DNA from: Planctomycetaceae bacterium
GTDB lineage: Bacteria; Planctomycetota; Planctomycetia; Planctomycetales; Planctomycetaceae
DNA length: 40,751 nt
Direction: 5' to 3'
NCBI GenBank assembly: GCA_013813775.1
Contig: JACCRE010000209.1
Location: forward strand, 1 to 40,751
Notes under the pieces: model-generated
Told to the model about the DNA's origin: nothing
Database searches by the model: none
Seen by the model: only the letters and a program-made list of their open reading frames with translations
Shown here: piece by piece, positions 33,120 through 40,751 of the stretch
Layout: the number at the start of each line of letters is the position of its first letter
How positions within the stretch are numbered: position 1 is the stretch's first letter
Position numbers and translations under genes: made by a program

Positions 33120-33608
33120 ATGGTCATCGTTTTGATGGGAGTTTCAGGTTCTGGAAAAACGACCGTCGGCAAGATTCTGGCCGCCGACTTAGGGTGGACT
33201 TTCATCGAGGGAGACGATTTCCACCCCACCGAGAACATCGAGAAGATGCGAGGCGGAACTCCCTTAAGCGACGAAGACCGCCGGCCCTGGTTTCAAGCGT
33301 TGCAGAGCCGCGTTGAAAAGGCATGTGAGCGGAACGAAGACGTTATCCTTGCTTGTTCCGCTCTAAAGGACGACTACAGGGACTTCCTGGAGCAGCAAGA
33401 CCCAGAGTGTGTCCACTTCGTCTGCTTGACCGGATCTGAGGATCTGATCCGCCACCGCCTGGAGCAGCGTCGCGGACACTTCATAGATCCGGCATTGCTC
33501 AGGAGCCAGCTCGAGACATTAGAGTCGCCCGAGGGGAGCCTCAAGGTCGACATCACTCCGGCGCCCAAGGCCATAGCGAGCGAGATTCGACGTCAGCTAA
33601 ACCTCTGA
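33120..33608 (+). CDS. Gluconokinase, GntK family
   Basis: This 162-residue P-loop kinase has GVSGSGKTT at residues 7-15, FIEGDDFHP for substrate, GGTPLSDEDRRPW, ILACSALKDDYRD and RRGHFIDPALLRSQLETLE, all as in gluconokinases that phosphorylate D-gluconate to 6-phosphogluconate. The length is normal. The sequence looks slightly less GC-rich than its neighbours, which might point to acquisition, but this is a light impression. No gluconate permease or dehydrogenase is near. It converges on the Crp/Fnr gene. Confidence 0.9.
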   Translation: MVIVLMGVSGSGKTTVGKILAADLGWTFIEGDDFHPTENIEKMRGGTPLSDEDRRPWFQALQSRVEKACERNEDVILACSALKDDYRDFLEQQDPECVHFVCLTGSEDLIRHRLEQRRGHFIDPALLRSQLETLESPEGSLKVDITPAPKAIASEIRRQLNL

Positions 33609-33715
33609 TTCAGCCGCCTCGTCATGCCGTGCGACAGAAGGTTGCCCAAACATTCGTTCTGCGAGCGGAGTCGGCAACTGCATTTCGTGCCGGATGTCGT
33701 CGCACACCGCATCCT

Positions 33716-34444
33716 TCATCCGCCGGTGATGCCCATGACCTGGCGGTACGTCTCGCGAAGCGTCGCGTAGCATTCGCAGGAGACGGCCTCCAAGCCGGGC
33801 CGGTCGAGGATCTTCATGTTCCCCCGGCTGTAGGTGATCAATCCCGCCTCTTGCAGGATCGAGGCCGACAGCGAGACGCTCTGTCGTCGCACGCCCAGCA
33901 TGATGCCGAGGAACTCCTGCGTCAGATAGAATTCGTCGCGCCGCACGCGGTCGTGGGTCATCAGCAGCCAGCGACACATCCGCTCCTCGACGTCGTGCCG
34001 CAGGTTGCAGGCGGCGGATTGACCGCACTGATGCGTCACCGTCATGGCATATCGCTGGATAATGCGGGCGAGCGGCCCGGCTTCCAGCAGCAGCGAGCGG
34101 AAGAAATCCGCCGGAACCCGCAGGCTCTCCCCTTCGACCTGACTGATCACGCGATAGACGCTCGCGGGCTTGTCGGTCAGCAGGTCGATGCCGGTCATGC
34201 CCTCGTTCCCGACGGTGGCCACTTCGATCGTCGAACCGTCCCGCAGAGGAATGAGCGACGAGAACACGCTCGTGAGCGGGAAGTGGACCTCTCGGCTGGG
34301 CTCGCCGGCCTCCGTCACGAGTGTTCTGAGCGGCACCGTCACCCGTTCAGCGCGTTGCAGTAGCCGGGCGAGGTCCGCCTCGGACAGCAGGTCGAGAAGT
34401 TGATTACCGGGACGTGCGGATTGCGACGGCTGACTCTGCGGCAT
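33716..34444 (-). CDS. Crp/Fnr-family transcriptional regulator
   Basis: This 242-residue protein has an N-terminal cyclic-nucleotide-type beta-roll (HFPLTSVFSSLIPLRDGSTIEVATVGNEGMTG) and a C-terminal winged helix (FYLTQEFLGIMLGVRRQSVSLSASILQEAGLITYSRGNMKILDRPGLE). It is not a classical Crp because the cAMP-contact residues cannot be recognised. A reading from 34654 is in frame, but a GGGGGAG immediately before the ATG at 34444 and the domain boundary favour the shorter start. It is divergent from the 34688 gene, with 240 bases between, where its operator may lie. Signal and targets unknown. Confidence 0.9.
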   Translation of the reverse strand: MPQSQPSQSARPGNQLLDLLSEADLARLLQRAERVTVPLRTLVTEAGEPSREVHFPLTSVFSSLIPLRDGSTIEVATVGNEGMTGIDLLTDKPASVYRVISQVEGESLRVPADFFRSLLLEAGPLARIIQRYAMTVTHQCGQSAACNLRHDVEERMCRWLLMTHDRVRRDEFYLTQEFLGIMLGVRRQSVSLSASILQEAGLITYSRGNMKILDRPGLEAVSCECYATLRETYRQVMGITGG

Positions 34445-34687
34445 GGCTCCCCCGCCCGGCTGGTGTTGAGAACGCAGGCGAGGCGGCGGGATTCCTCTCC
34501 CGCCACGCCTGAGTCGACTTTTCAATCTAAGCCCAGCAGGTGCCTGCGAGCAGGTGAAATTCGTGAATGGCCGAGCTTTTTCCGTGTTCCCGATAGCGGA
34601 CAGACCGATTTCGCCTCCCGTTGAGGATGAAGCGAGAATCAAAGGTTCAGCCAAGGAGGGCGACTCTCGGGATATGGGAATCTTGTG

Positions 34688-35038
34688 ATGGAGACTTCTC
34701 CAAAGATCGTCGGCATCGGGCGGCTGCGCAAGGCGGCGGCGAGTCTGCGACGTGACGGAGACGGTTCGCCGATGCTGCTGTTGGGCGGCGCGTCGGAGGT
34801 CTGGTCGGCGATGTTTGACCTCGACGCCTGGCCCACGGAACTACGGGCGAAGGCCGTCGAGTTGCAGACGAGCCTGTTCCGGTACGGCCCGATCCGCATA
34901 ACCGTCGAGCAGATGGTCGAACCGGAGCGATGGCAGCTGCGGCGGGAGTTGTTGGAGTTCGTCGAGACCGCTGAGCAGCTCGAACACGACTTAAGGAGCC
35001 GCGCGGTTGACGCTCTCTCCGCGCAGGAGGCACGATGA
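34688..35038 (+). CDS. Small protein of unknown function, coupled to a receiver gene
   Basis: This 116-residue acidic, helical protein has no signal peptide and no recognised family. It has a possible central hydrophobic strand (MLLLGGASEVWSAMFDLD) and a C-terminal helix rich in Glu/Arg (ERWQLRRELLEFVETAEQLEHDL). A GTG one codon upstream is an alternative start. Its stop overlaps the next start in ATGA, so the two are translated by coupling and may work as a pair, for example as a partner of the receiver domain (inference). Confidence 0.72.
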   Translation: METSPKIVGIGRLRKAAASLRRDGDGSPMLLLGGASEVWSAMFDLDAWPTELRAKAVELQTSLFRYGPIRITVEQMVEPERWQLRRELLEFVETAEQLEHDLRSRAVDALSAQEAR

Positions 35039-35565
35039 TCGACAGAGGCAAAGACGGAGCAGCGAGACACGCCACCGTGCTCGTGGCTGACGACCACCCG
35101 CTGACTCGCCGCGGCGTGTTGAGCCTGATCGCGGGAGAGGCCGACCTTACGGTCTGCGGCGAGGCCGATACGATCGCGAAGACGCGGCGGCTGTCGCGCG
35201 AACTGAAGCCGGATCTCGTGATCCTCGACCTCGATCTGCCGGACGGCGATGCATTCGATCTGCTGGAAGAACTCCGGTCGTGGGCCGAGCGGCCAAAGGT
35301 CGTGGCGCTTGCCGGGTGCAGCGAGGGCGACGGCGAGGCGGAGCGGGCGCTCCGCTCGGGAGCGGCCGCGTTCGTCAGCAGGCGCGCCGACGGCGAGGAA
35401 CTGCTGCGAGTCCTCCGTTCGGCCCTGGCAGGGCACATCATCCTGGGCGACGCCGTCATCGAGCGACTTCTCCGACAGCGGCTCATGCGGCAACGAACGA
35501 GCGGCGTCGAGAAGAAGGGCGACGGCGTACACTCCCCCGTCGCCAGCCGTCTGACAGTCCGTTGA
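35035..35565 (+). CDS. Atypical response-regulator receiver protein
   Basis: The protein has 176 residues. Residues about 13-135 are a receiver domain: TVLVADDHPLTRRGVL (acidic pair Asp19/20), the phospho-acceptor Asp65 in LVILDLDLPDG, and a late helix RALRSGAAAFVSRR. Two usual switch positions are changed: the Thr/Ser after the fourth strand is Ala (VVALAGCS) and the conserved Lys is Arg (FVSRRAD). NarL-type homologues carry a LuxR-type helix-turn-helix; here only about 40 residues follow, so no DNA-binding domain is present. It therefore acts by protein contact, if at all. No histidine kinase is in the window. It is coupled to the preceding gene. Confidence 0.82.
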   Translation: MIDRGKDGAARHATVLVADDHPLTRRGVLSLIAGEADLTVCGEADTIAKTRRLSRELKPDLVILDLDLPDGDAFDLLEELRSWAERPKVVALAGCSEGDGEAERALRSGAAAFVSRRADGEELLRVLRSALAGHIILGDAVIERLLRQRLMRQRTSGVEKKGDGVHSPVASRLTVR

Positions 35566-35761
35566 AGAATCGTGCGGTTCGTCAGCGACTGTCGCCGCCG
35601 ATCGGGCGCCTCCTGAACTCGCTGACGACGTCCGGTCCGCCGTTGCGGGGTTCACCTAGCGGCCGACACGCAGCCGGACCGGTCTTCCGCCGCCGCTCGT
35701 CGGTCTATCATCCAAGCGACGATTCCATTTGCGGGCCAACATTTGTGCGGGCCAAAATTCG

Positions 35762-37804
35762 ATGATCTCGATCCGACACTCCGAACTCTCCCCGAGTATT
35801 CGGAATGGCCGCGGTGCGGAACGCCGCTTTCATCCCGTGGCGACGCGCGGCAATGCGCGCGACGAAGGGGACCATACGGGCCGCTGGCGACCCTCGCTCG
35901 GGGCTTGGATCGAGGGCGACGGCACCCGGTTCCGCGTCTGGGCGCCGGAGCAAGAACAGGTCGAGGTCGTCCTCTATGAGCACGTTTTGGACGGGCACGG
36001 CTCTTATGCGCGGAACGGCCGCCAGGAGCAGGTCGTCCCGCTGGAGCGGTTCCACGACGGCACGTGGGGCGGCTGGATCGAGGGCGTGGGGGCAGGGGCA
36101 ACCTATCGCTACCGGCTCGCCGCAGGTGCGTTCCCGGACCCGGCCTCGCGCTACCAACCTGAAGGCGTGCATTGTCCGTCGCAAGTCGTCGATCCGAGAG
36201 CCTTCGCCTGGACCGATCATGACTGGCGCGGGGTCGATCACAAGGACCTCGTCCTGTATGAACTGCATGTCGGCACCTTCACGCAGGAGGGCACGTTCGA
36301 GGGCGTCGCGCGAAAGTTGCCGTATCTGGCGGAACTCGGCGTCACCGCCATCGAGCTGATGCCGGTCGCCGATTTCCCAGGAGATCGCAACTGGGGCTAC
36401 GACGGCGTGGACCTGTTCGCTCCGGCACGCTGCTACGGCACTCCCGACGACCTTCGCCGACTCGTGGACGAAGCGCATGCCGGGGGCGTCGCCGTGTTCA
36501 TGGACGTCGTCTACAACCATCTCGGCCCCGAGGGCAACTACCTGCCGACCTTCTGCCCCTACTACTTTTCGCCCGAGCATGAGAACCCCTGGGGCAAGGC
36601 GCTCAACTTCGACCGTGAGCGGAGCATGATGGTGCGGCGGTTCTTCATCGAGAACGCCCTGCACTGGGTCCACGAATATCACATCGACGGCCTGCGTCTC
36701 GACGCGACGCACGCGATCATCGACGACAGCGGCGTGCAGTTCGTGGCGGAACTGGTCGCTCGTGTTCGCGAGTCGGTGCACGGTCGTCGCGTCTACCTGA
36801 TCGCCGAAGACCACCGCAACCTGTCGTACATGGTCCGCTGCGAGGGAGAAGGCGGCTGGGGCCTCGATGGAGTCTGGGCCGACGATTTCCATCACGAGGT
36901 GCGAGTCGCCCTCGCCGGCGACAACGAGGGCTACTACGCCGACTTCGACGGCTCGATGACAAAGCTGGCGGACACCCTCAACAAGGGCTGGCTCTACAGC
37001 GGGCAGTTCTCTGAGCATTTGAACGAGCATCGCGGGACGGACCCGCAGGGCATTCCGCCCCGACGGTTCGTGTTCTGCCTTCAGAACCACGACCAGATCG
37101 GCAACCGCGCCCTCGGCGAGCGGCTGCATCACCAGATCGACCCGGCGATGTTCCGAGCGGCGAGCGTGCTCATGCTTTGCTCTCCGGCGACGCCGCTGAT
37201 CTTCATGGGGCAGGAATGGGCGGCGCGCACGCCCTTCCTCTACTTCACCGACCATCCCGAAGAGCTCGGACAGCTCGTCACCGAGGGACGCCGCAAGGAG
37301 TTCCGCCACTTCCGCCTGTTCGCCGACGAGGCGGCCCGCGAGTCGATTCCCGATCCGCAATCGGAGCGCACGTTTCTCGAGAGCCGGCTCGACTGGTCGG
37401 AACCGGTCCGTGATCCGCATATGGCGATGCTCTGGCTTTACAGAACTCTGCTGACGTTGCGCCGGACCGAGCCGGCGATCCGCTACGCCGAGGTCGGCAG
37501 CTTCGAGGCCTTCGCACTGAGCGAAACGACGCTGCTCCTGCGACAGGACGCCGACATCGGGCCTTCGCTCCTCGCGGTGATCCAGATGCATGGCGCAGGC
37601 GAAGTCGATCTCGACGGTCACCCGGCCCTGGAAGGCCTGGCCTTCCCGCGCTGCCAACTGGTCCTGACCACCGAAGACCCGCCGTTCACGACCGATCCGC
37701 AGCCGCCGCAAGTGGATCTCGTCGGCCGGGCTCCGCGGATCACGTTCATCCGCCCCTCGGCCGTCCTGCTGCGGGTGTTGCCGGATGGCGATGGCCTGAT
37801 CTGA
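35762..37804 (+). CDS. treZ: Malto-oligosyltrehalose trehalohydrolase
   Basis: This 680-residue GH13 enzyme releases trehalose from malto-oligosyltrehalose. An N-terminal E-set domain (LGAWIEGDGTRFRVWAPEQEQVEVVLYE) is followed by the TIM barrel with LVLYELHVGTFTQEGTFEGV, FPGDRNWGYDGVDLFAP and DVVYNHLGPEGNYL. Catalytic residues: nucleophile Asp314 in GLRLDATHAI, acid Glu349 in LIAEDHRN, and Asp444 in LQNHDQIGNR. An in-frame TTG at 35729 would add 11 residues; the ATG at 35762 is preferred, although the first about 45 residues look poorly conserved and the true start could be later. The usual partner treY is not in the window. The luciferase-like gene follows 59 bases downstream. Confidence 0.94.
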   Translation: MISIRHSELSPSIRNGRGAERRFHPVATRGNARDEGDHTGRWRPSLGAWIEGDGTRFRVWAPEQEQVEVVLYEHVLDGHGSYARNGRQEQVVPLERFHDGTWGGWIEGVGAGATYRYRLAAGAFPDPASRYQPEGVHCPSQVVDPRAFAWTDHDWRGVDHKDLVLYELHVGTFTQEGTFEGVARKLPYLAELGVTAIELMPVADFPGDRNWGYDGVDLFAPARCYGTPDDLRRLVDEAHAGGVAVFMDVVYNHLGPEGNYLPTFCPYYFSPEHENPWGKALNFDRERSMMVRRFFIENALHWVHEYHIDGLRLDATHAIIDDSGVQFVAELVARVRESVHGRRVYLIAEDHRNLSYMVRCEGEGGWGLDGVWADDFHHEVRVALAGDNEGYYADFDGSMTKLADTLNKGWLYSGQFSEHLNEHRGTDPQGIPPRRFVFCLQNHDQIGNRALGERLHHQIDPAMFRAASVLMLCSPATPLIFMGQEWAARTPFLYFTDHPEELGQLVTEGRRKEFRHFRLFADEAARESIPDPQSERTFLESRLDWSEPVRDPHMAMLWLYRTLLTLRRTEPAIRYAEVGSFEAFALSETTLLLRQDADIGPSLLAVIQMHGAGEVDLDGHPALEGLAFPRCQLVLTTEDPPFTTDPQPPQVDLVGRAPRITFIRPSAVLLRVLPDGDGLI

Positions 37805-37863
37805 ACGGCGCGAGTCAGCAATCCACTCGCCAAACCACTAAAGCCCGTGTCCGGGCAATCGTC

Positions 37864-38832
37864 ATGGCCGATATCGGCTTCCACTGCTCGCACGAACTGT
37901 TTCCGCCGAGCAGCTTGTTGCGATACGCGCGGCTGGCGGAGGCTGCCGGGTTTCGCGCGGCGATGTGTTCAGACCACTTCCTGCCTTGGGCACCGGTCCA
38001 GGGAGAGAGCGGTTACTCCTTCGCGTGGCTGGGTGCCGCGTTGGCCTCAACACATCTTCCGCTGGGCACGATCTGCTGCCCCTTCGGTCGATACCGTCCC
38101 GAGATCGTCGCGCAGGCTGCGGCGACGCTCGCGGAGATGTTTCCCGAGAGGTTCTGGCTGGCCATCGGCACCGGACAGGCACTTAATGATCATGTCACCG
38201 GCGAGCCGTGGCCGCCCAAGTCCGAACGGCAGGCCCGACTGCGAGAAAGTGCCGCGATCATCCGCGCACTCTGGTCCGGCGAGACCGTCACGCATCGCGG
38301 ACGGGTGACCGTCGAAGCGGCCAAGCTGTTTACCCGACCGGAACGGCCACCGCTGCTTTTCGGAGCCGCGACGACGCCGGAGACCGCGAAGTGGGTCGGC
38401 TCGTGGGCCGACGGCCTGCTCACGGTGAACGCCGAGCCGGATGCGCTGCGGAAGGTCGTGGACGCCTTCCGCGCGGGCGGCGGCGAAGGCAAGCCGATGT
38501 ACCTGCAGGCCATGGTCGGCCACGACCCCGATGAGGAGACCGCGTGGAGAGCCGCCGCGAAGAACTGGCCGATCGCCGTGCTCGACCAAAGCCAGCTTCA
38601 GAACATCGAAACGGCGGAGGAGATGGCCGCCGCGGCCGGCCGGCCTGGCCCTGGGGACATGAAAGAAAAGAAGCTGCGCGTGTCGTCGGATCTCAGCCGA
38701 CACGTCGCCTGGATTGAAAGCGACCTTGCACTCGGCTTCGAGCGAGTCTTCCTCTACACGATCAGCGGCTATCCCGAACGGTTCATCGAGACGTTCGGCG
38801 AACAGGTTCTTCCGAAGGTGTCAGTACGTTGA
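37864..38832 (+). CDS. Luciferase-like (LLM-class) flavin oxidoreductase, TIGR03885 type
   Basis: This 322-residue protein has the bacterial-luciferase-like TIM-barrel: IGFHCSHELFPPSSLLRYARLAEAAGF, SDHFLPWAP, LGTICCPFGRYRPEIVAQAAATLAEMFPERFWLAIGTGQ and PPLLFGAATTPETAKWVGSWADGLL. From memory it matches the TIGR03885 subgroup, named as probable non-F420 flavin oxidoreductases. It would use a reduced flavin (FMN rather than F420 in this subgroup); the substrate is unknown. It follows treZ in the same direction and may be co-transcribed. Confidence 0.85.
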   Translation: MADIGFHCSHELFPPSSLLRYARLAEAAGFRAAMCSDHFLPWAPVQGESGYSFAWLGAALASTHLPLGTICCPFGRYRPEIVAQAAATLAEMFPERFWLAIGTGQALNDHVTGEPWPPKSERQARLRESAAIIRALWSGETVTHRGRVTVEAAKLFTRPERPPLLFGAATTPETAKWVGSWADGLLTVNAEPDALRKVVDAFRAGGGEGKPMYLQAMVGHDPDEETAWRAAAKNWPIAVLDQSQLQNIETAEEMAAAAGRPGPGDMKEKKLRVSSDLSRHVAWIESDLALGFERVFLYTISGYPERFIETFGEQVLPKVSVR

Positions 38833-39088
38833 TGCGCTCCTGTTAGCAGGTCACCTGCTGCCGGCGATCTTCCGCTCATCTGGCTCTGACCCCGATAACA
38901 GCCGTGACGGCAAGTGCGGCGGATGGTTTCAAGAGTGGGCATGGACGTTGACGGGCTTTCACGACATGCCAAAACGCCGTGAAGAACCGGGATCGCGTTC
39001 CCGGTCGCTTGCGGGCAGCGGGCCTTCCGGTACGCTGCATCGTCAACTGCACCCGTTTCTGCACCACCCGCCGCAACGCGATCCACCG

Positions 39089-40015
39089 ATGGTTTCTCAG
39101 GTCAAGCAGGTGCGTAGGTTGAAACGACTTCCGTCGGCGGGCTTCTTTGTCGTTTGCTCATGCGTTCTGGTCATTGCCGCGGGTTGCGAGGCGCAACGTG
39201 CGGCTCCCCTCGACCAGGATGCCTTAGCCCCCCCGGTGCCGGTCGCTCCAGCGACGCCGCCAGCGGGCATCTCGGCGTCGGAGTTGCGTCGTCGCCTTGG
39301 AGCGAACGAGAACGCGCAGTTCGATCGCAGCGGCGGCGATATCACACGGGTCGATCTCTACGACTCCGGCGTGACCGATCTCACGCCGCTGCGCGGAATG
39401 AATCTCGTCGCCGTCGGCATCAGCGGTCTGGACGTGACCGATCTCTCGCCGCTCGAGGGCATGCCTCTCGAACTGCTGACGGCCGAGAACTCCGCGGTCG
39501 TTGACCTGTCGCCGCTCGCGGGGATGCCGCTCACCGAGCTGTATCTGCGCGAGACGAAGGTCGCGGATCTCAGTCCGATCGCGTCGGCGCCGATTTCGAA
39601 GCTGAACATCGTGGGAACGCAGGTCGCAGATCTTTCCGCCGTCAAGGCGATGCCGCTCGACACACTTTGGGCCGGCTCGACGAAGGTTCGCGACTTGTCG
39701 CCACTCACCGGAAAGCGCCTCGTCAGCCTCGATATCGAAGAGTCGCCGATCGACGACCTGAGTGCGCTCGCCGACATGTCGTCGCTGCGGCGGCTCAATA
39801 TCGCGAAGTCGTCGGTCAAGGATCTCTCGCCTCTCGCCGGGCTGAATCTCGAGCGATTGATCTTCACTCCGTCGAACATCGAACGCGGCATCGAGGCCGT
39901 CAAAGGCACGTCGTCGCTGCGAGAAATCGGCACCAGCTTCGAGGCGGTCATGCCTGTCGCCGAGTTCTGGCAGCAGTACGACGCCGGGGCGTTCAGCGAG
40001 TCGGCGCAGCCCTGA
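39089..40015 (+). CDS. Leucine-rich-repeat lipoprotein
   Basis: This 308-residue protein has a lipoprotein signal: basic start (MVSQVKQVRRLKRLPS), hydrophobic stretch and lipobox VIAAGC. After a Pro/Ala linker, about nine repeats of roughly 20-22 residues follow, of the internalin-like form DLSPLxGMxLxxLxxxxxxVxDLSPL (for example DLTPLRGM, DLSPLEGM, DLSPLAGM, DLSPIASA, DLSPLTGK). This gives a curved solenoid for protein binding on the outer side of the membrane. The ligand is unknown. About 256 bases upstream contain no recognisable feature. Confidence 0.85.
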   Translation: MVSQVKQVRRLKRLPSAGFFVVCSCVLVIAAGCEAQRAAPLDQDALAPPVPVAPATPPAGISASELRRRLGANENAQFDRSGGDITRVDLYDSGVTDLTPLRGMNLVAVGISGLDVTDLSPLEGMPLELLTAENSAVVDLSPLAGMPLTELYLRETKVADLSPIASAPISKLNIVGTQVADLSAVKAMPLDTLWAGSTKVRDLSPLTGKRLVSLDIEESPIDDLSALADMSSLRRLNIAKSSVKDLSPLAGLNLERLIFTPSNIERGIEAVKGTSSLREIGTSFEAVMPVAEFWQQYDAGAFSESAQP

Positions 40016-40400
40016 AGGTGGTTCAACCGCGTCAGTGGACCGCGCAACCGGCCGCGGCGGCACATCCGTTAGCACTGCGGTTCGCGGACTTTCCGGCAGC
40101 AAGCGATCCACGTTCAGAACCGGCCTCGAAAACGACGAGTCGCCGTCTTTTCGTTCGGGCGTCCGGAAGGCGCAGCGGTCCGCCGGTCGATCGGTGACGT
40201 AGTCCGCACGGATCTCGACAAAACGAGAAAACCGTGGAAGGTCGGGGCGAAAGCCCGTTGCCAGGGCCAAGCGGCGGCCGGTAGGCTGTTAAGGTGGGAA
40301 CTTCGTGCGGCGGGATCATTCCAGCTGCCCGGTTCCGCCGGCTGTGTACGAAAACGTCTGTCGCAGCCTCTTAGATTTCGCTCGTATCGCGAGAAGTGAA
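40016..40400. other. Intergenic stretch without recognised feature
   Basis: I see no convincing gene, terminator or repeat in these 385 bases. Open frames on the minus strand here are extensions of shadows of the LRR gene. A promoter for the gene at 40401 must lie here but no clear consensus was seen. Confidence 0.5.
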
Positions 40401-40751
40401 ATGCCACGTCGTCCCTTCGCATGCGCGGCCCGCCTGTTCGCGGTCGCGGCCTTGATCGCCAGCCTTTCGGTCGGAGCAGCGGCAGGCGAGCGGCGCAAGC
40501 CCACTATCACCAAGCTCGAGGTCGATCCGTCGGCGCGCGAGGTCGAACTCTTCGCGGCGATCGAAGAGGGCGATCTCGACGTCAAGATGATCCCCAAAGA
40601 CTCAAAGGGCGGAAACCTGCTCATCGAGAACACGACCGATGAACCGCTCACGGTCAATATGCCGGCCGGCTTCGTCGGCGTGCAGGTCTTCAAGCAGATC
40701 GGTGGGCTCGGCGGCGGCTTGGGCGGCGGACTCGGGGGTGGTGGACTGGGA
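40401..40751 (+). CDS. Exported Gly-rich conserved planctomycete protein, 3' end outside window
   Basis: The first 117 codons are present. A signal peptide (MPRRPFACAARLFAVAALIASLSVGAAAG) is followed by a small beta-rich domain: EVELFAAIEEGDLDVKMIPKDSKGGNLLIENTTDEPLTVNMPAGFVGVQV. The visible end is a Gly/Leu-rich run (GGLGGGLGGG). From memory, similar proteins with MIPKDSK...LPxAFVGV and a glycine-rich tail are frequent in planctomycetes; their role is unknown, possibly surface-linked. GAGAAG lies just upstream of the ATG. The window ends inside the gene. Confidence 0.75.
   Translation, partial: MPRRPFACAARLFAVAALIASLSVGAAAGERRKPTITKLEVDPSAREVELFAAIEEGDLDVKMIPKDSKGGNLLIENTTDEPLTVNMPAGFVGVQVFKQIGGLGGGLGGGLGGGGLG

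Noticed and set aside
35708-37711. 667-codon minus-strand open frame opposite treZ
   Set aside because: It lies wholly opposite a gene with all catalytic residues in place and its translation shows no domain.

Overview
The window looks like a chromosomal segment of a planctomycete (phylum Planctomycetota, GC about 60 percent or a little more). The evidence is protein families largely peculiar to that phylum: a sulfatase, a cytochrome-c/DUF1549/DUF1553 protein and a DUF1501 protein in a row, a second DUF1501 gene, DUF1573 proteins, a secreted protein with a planctomycete-type EALEDRTLL N-terminus, and a partial Gly-rich MIPKDSKGG protein at the right end. No rRNA, tRNA or CRISPR array was recognised.

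Layout. 1-2.3 kb: a MITE-like inverted-repeat element, then on the minus strand a secreted Cys-rich small protein, a DUF1573 protein and a conserved small protein. 2.4-5.1 kb: a Na/phosphate symporter with a PhoU-like tail, facing a CHAD (polyphosphate-associated) protein. 5.2-6.9 kb: a secreted protein with seven GxWW repeats. 6.9-9.1 kb: dnaJ-grpE-fmdB-like chaperone cluster on the minus strand. 9.2-10.1 kb: decayed IS4-type transposase pieces with inverted repeats. 10.2-13.5 kb: a 2-hydroxyacid dehydrogenase, a CsrA-fold protein without the RNA-binding residues, uppS and cdsA; cdsA carries an in-frame 69-bp palindromic insertion. 13.6-15.7 kb: a second Cys-rich/DUF1573 locus whose middle gene is broken by an in-frame TGA. 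15.8-20.3 kb: aroC (with a GC-rich hairpin insertion), an MNT/HEPN pair with a frameshifted HEPN gene, a YjbQ-family gene, larA, and a ParE/RelE toxin-antitoxin module sitting between larA and a duplicated larA tail. 20.4-22.1 kb: an HNH nuclease with a winged-helix N-terminus, then a 162-bp MITE with terminal inverted repeats and a target-site duplication, between two inverted copies of a 22-bp palindrome. 22.1-33.0 kb: an MFS transporter, a Tat-exported DUF1501 protein, a DoxX-like protein, sulfatase, PSCyt/DUF1553 protein, DUF1501 protein and a PQQ-type beta-propeller. 33.1-40.7 kb: gluconokinase, a Crp/Fnr regulator, a coupled pair of a small unknown protein and an atypical receiver, treZ, a luciferase-like flavin oxidoreductase, a leucine-rich-repeat lipoprotein and the partial Gly-rich protein.

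How parts may work together. uppS and cdsA supply lipid carrier and phospholipid precursors. The phosphate symporter and CHAD protein suggest phosphate/polyphosphate handling. The sulfatase to beta-propeller run is a typical planctomycete extracellular polymer-degradation and cell-surface module. The most unusual items are the two Cys-rich peptide/DUF1573 loci, the density of small palindromic or MITE-like elements (two of them inside essential genes in frame), the toxin-antitoxin island at the larA 3' end, and the CsrA-like protein lacking RNA-contact residues.
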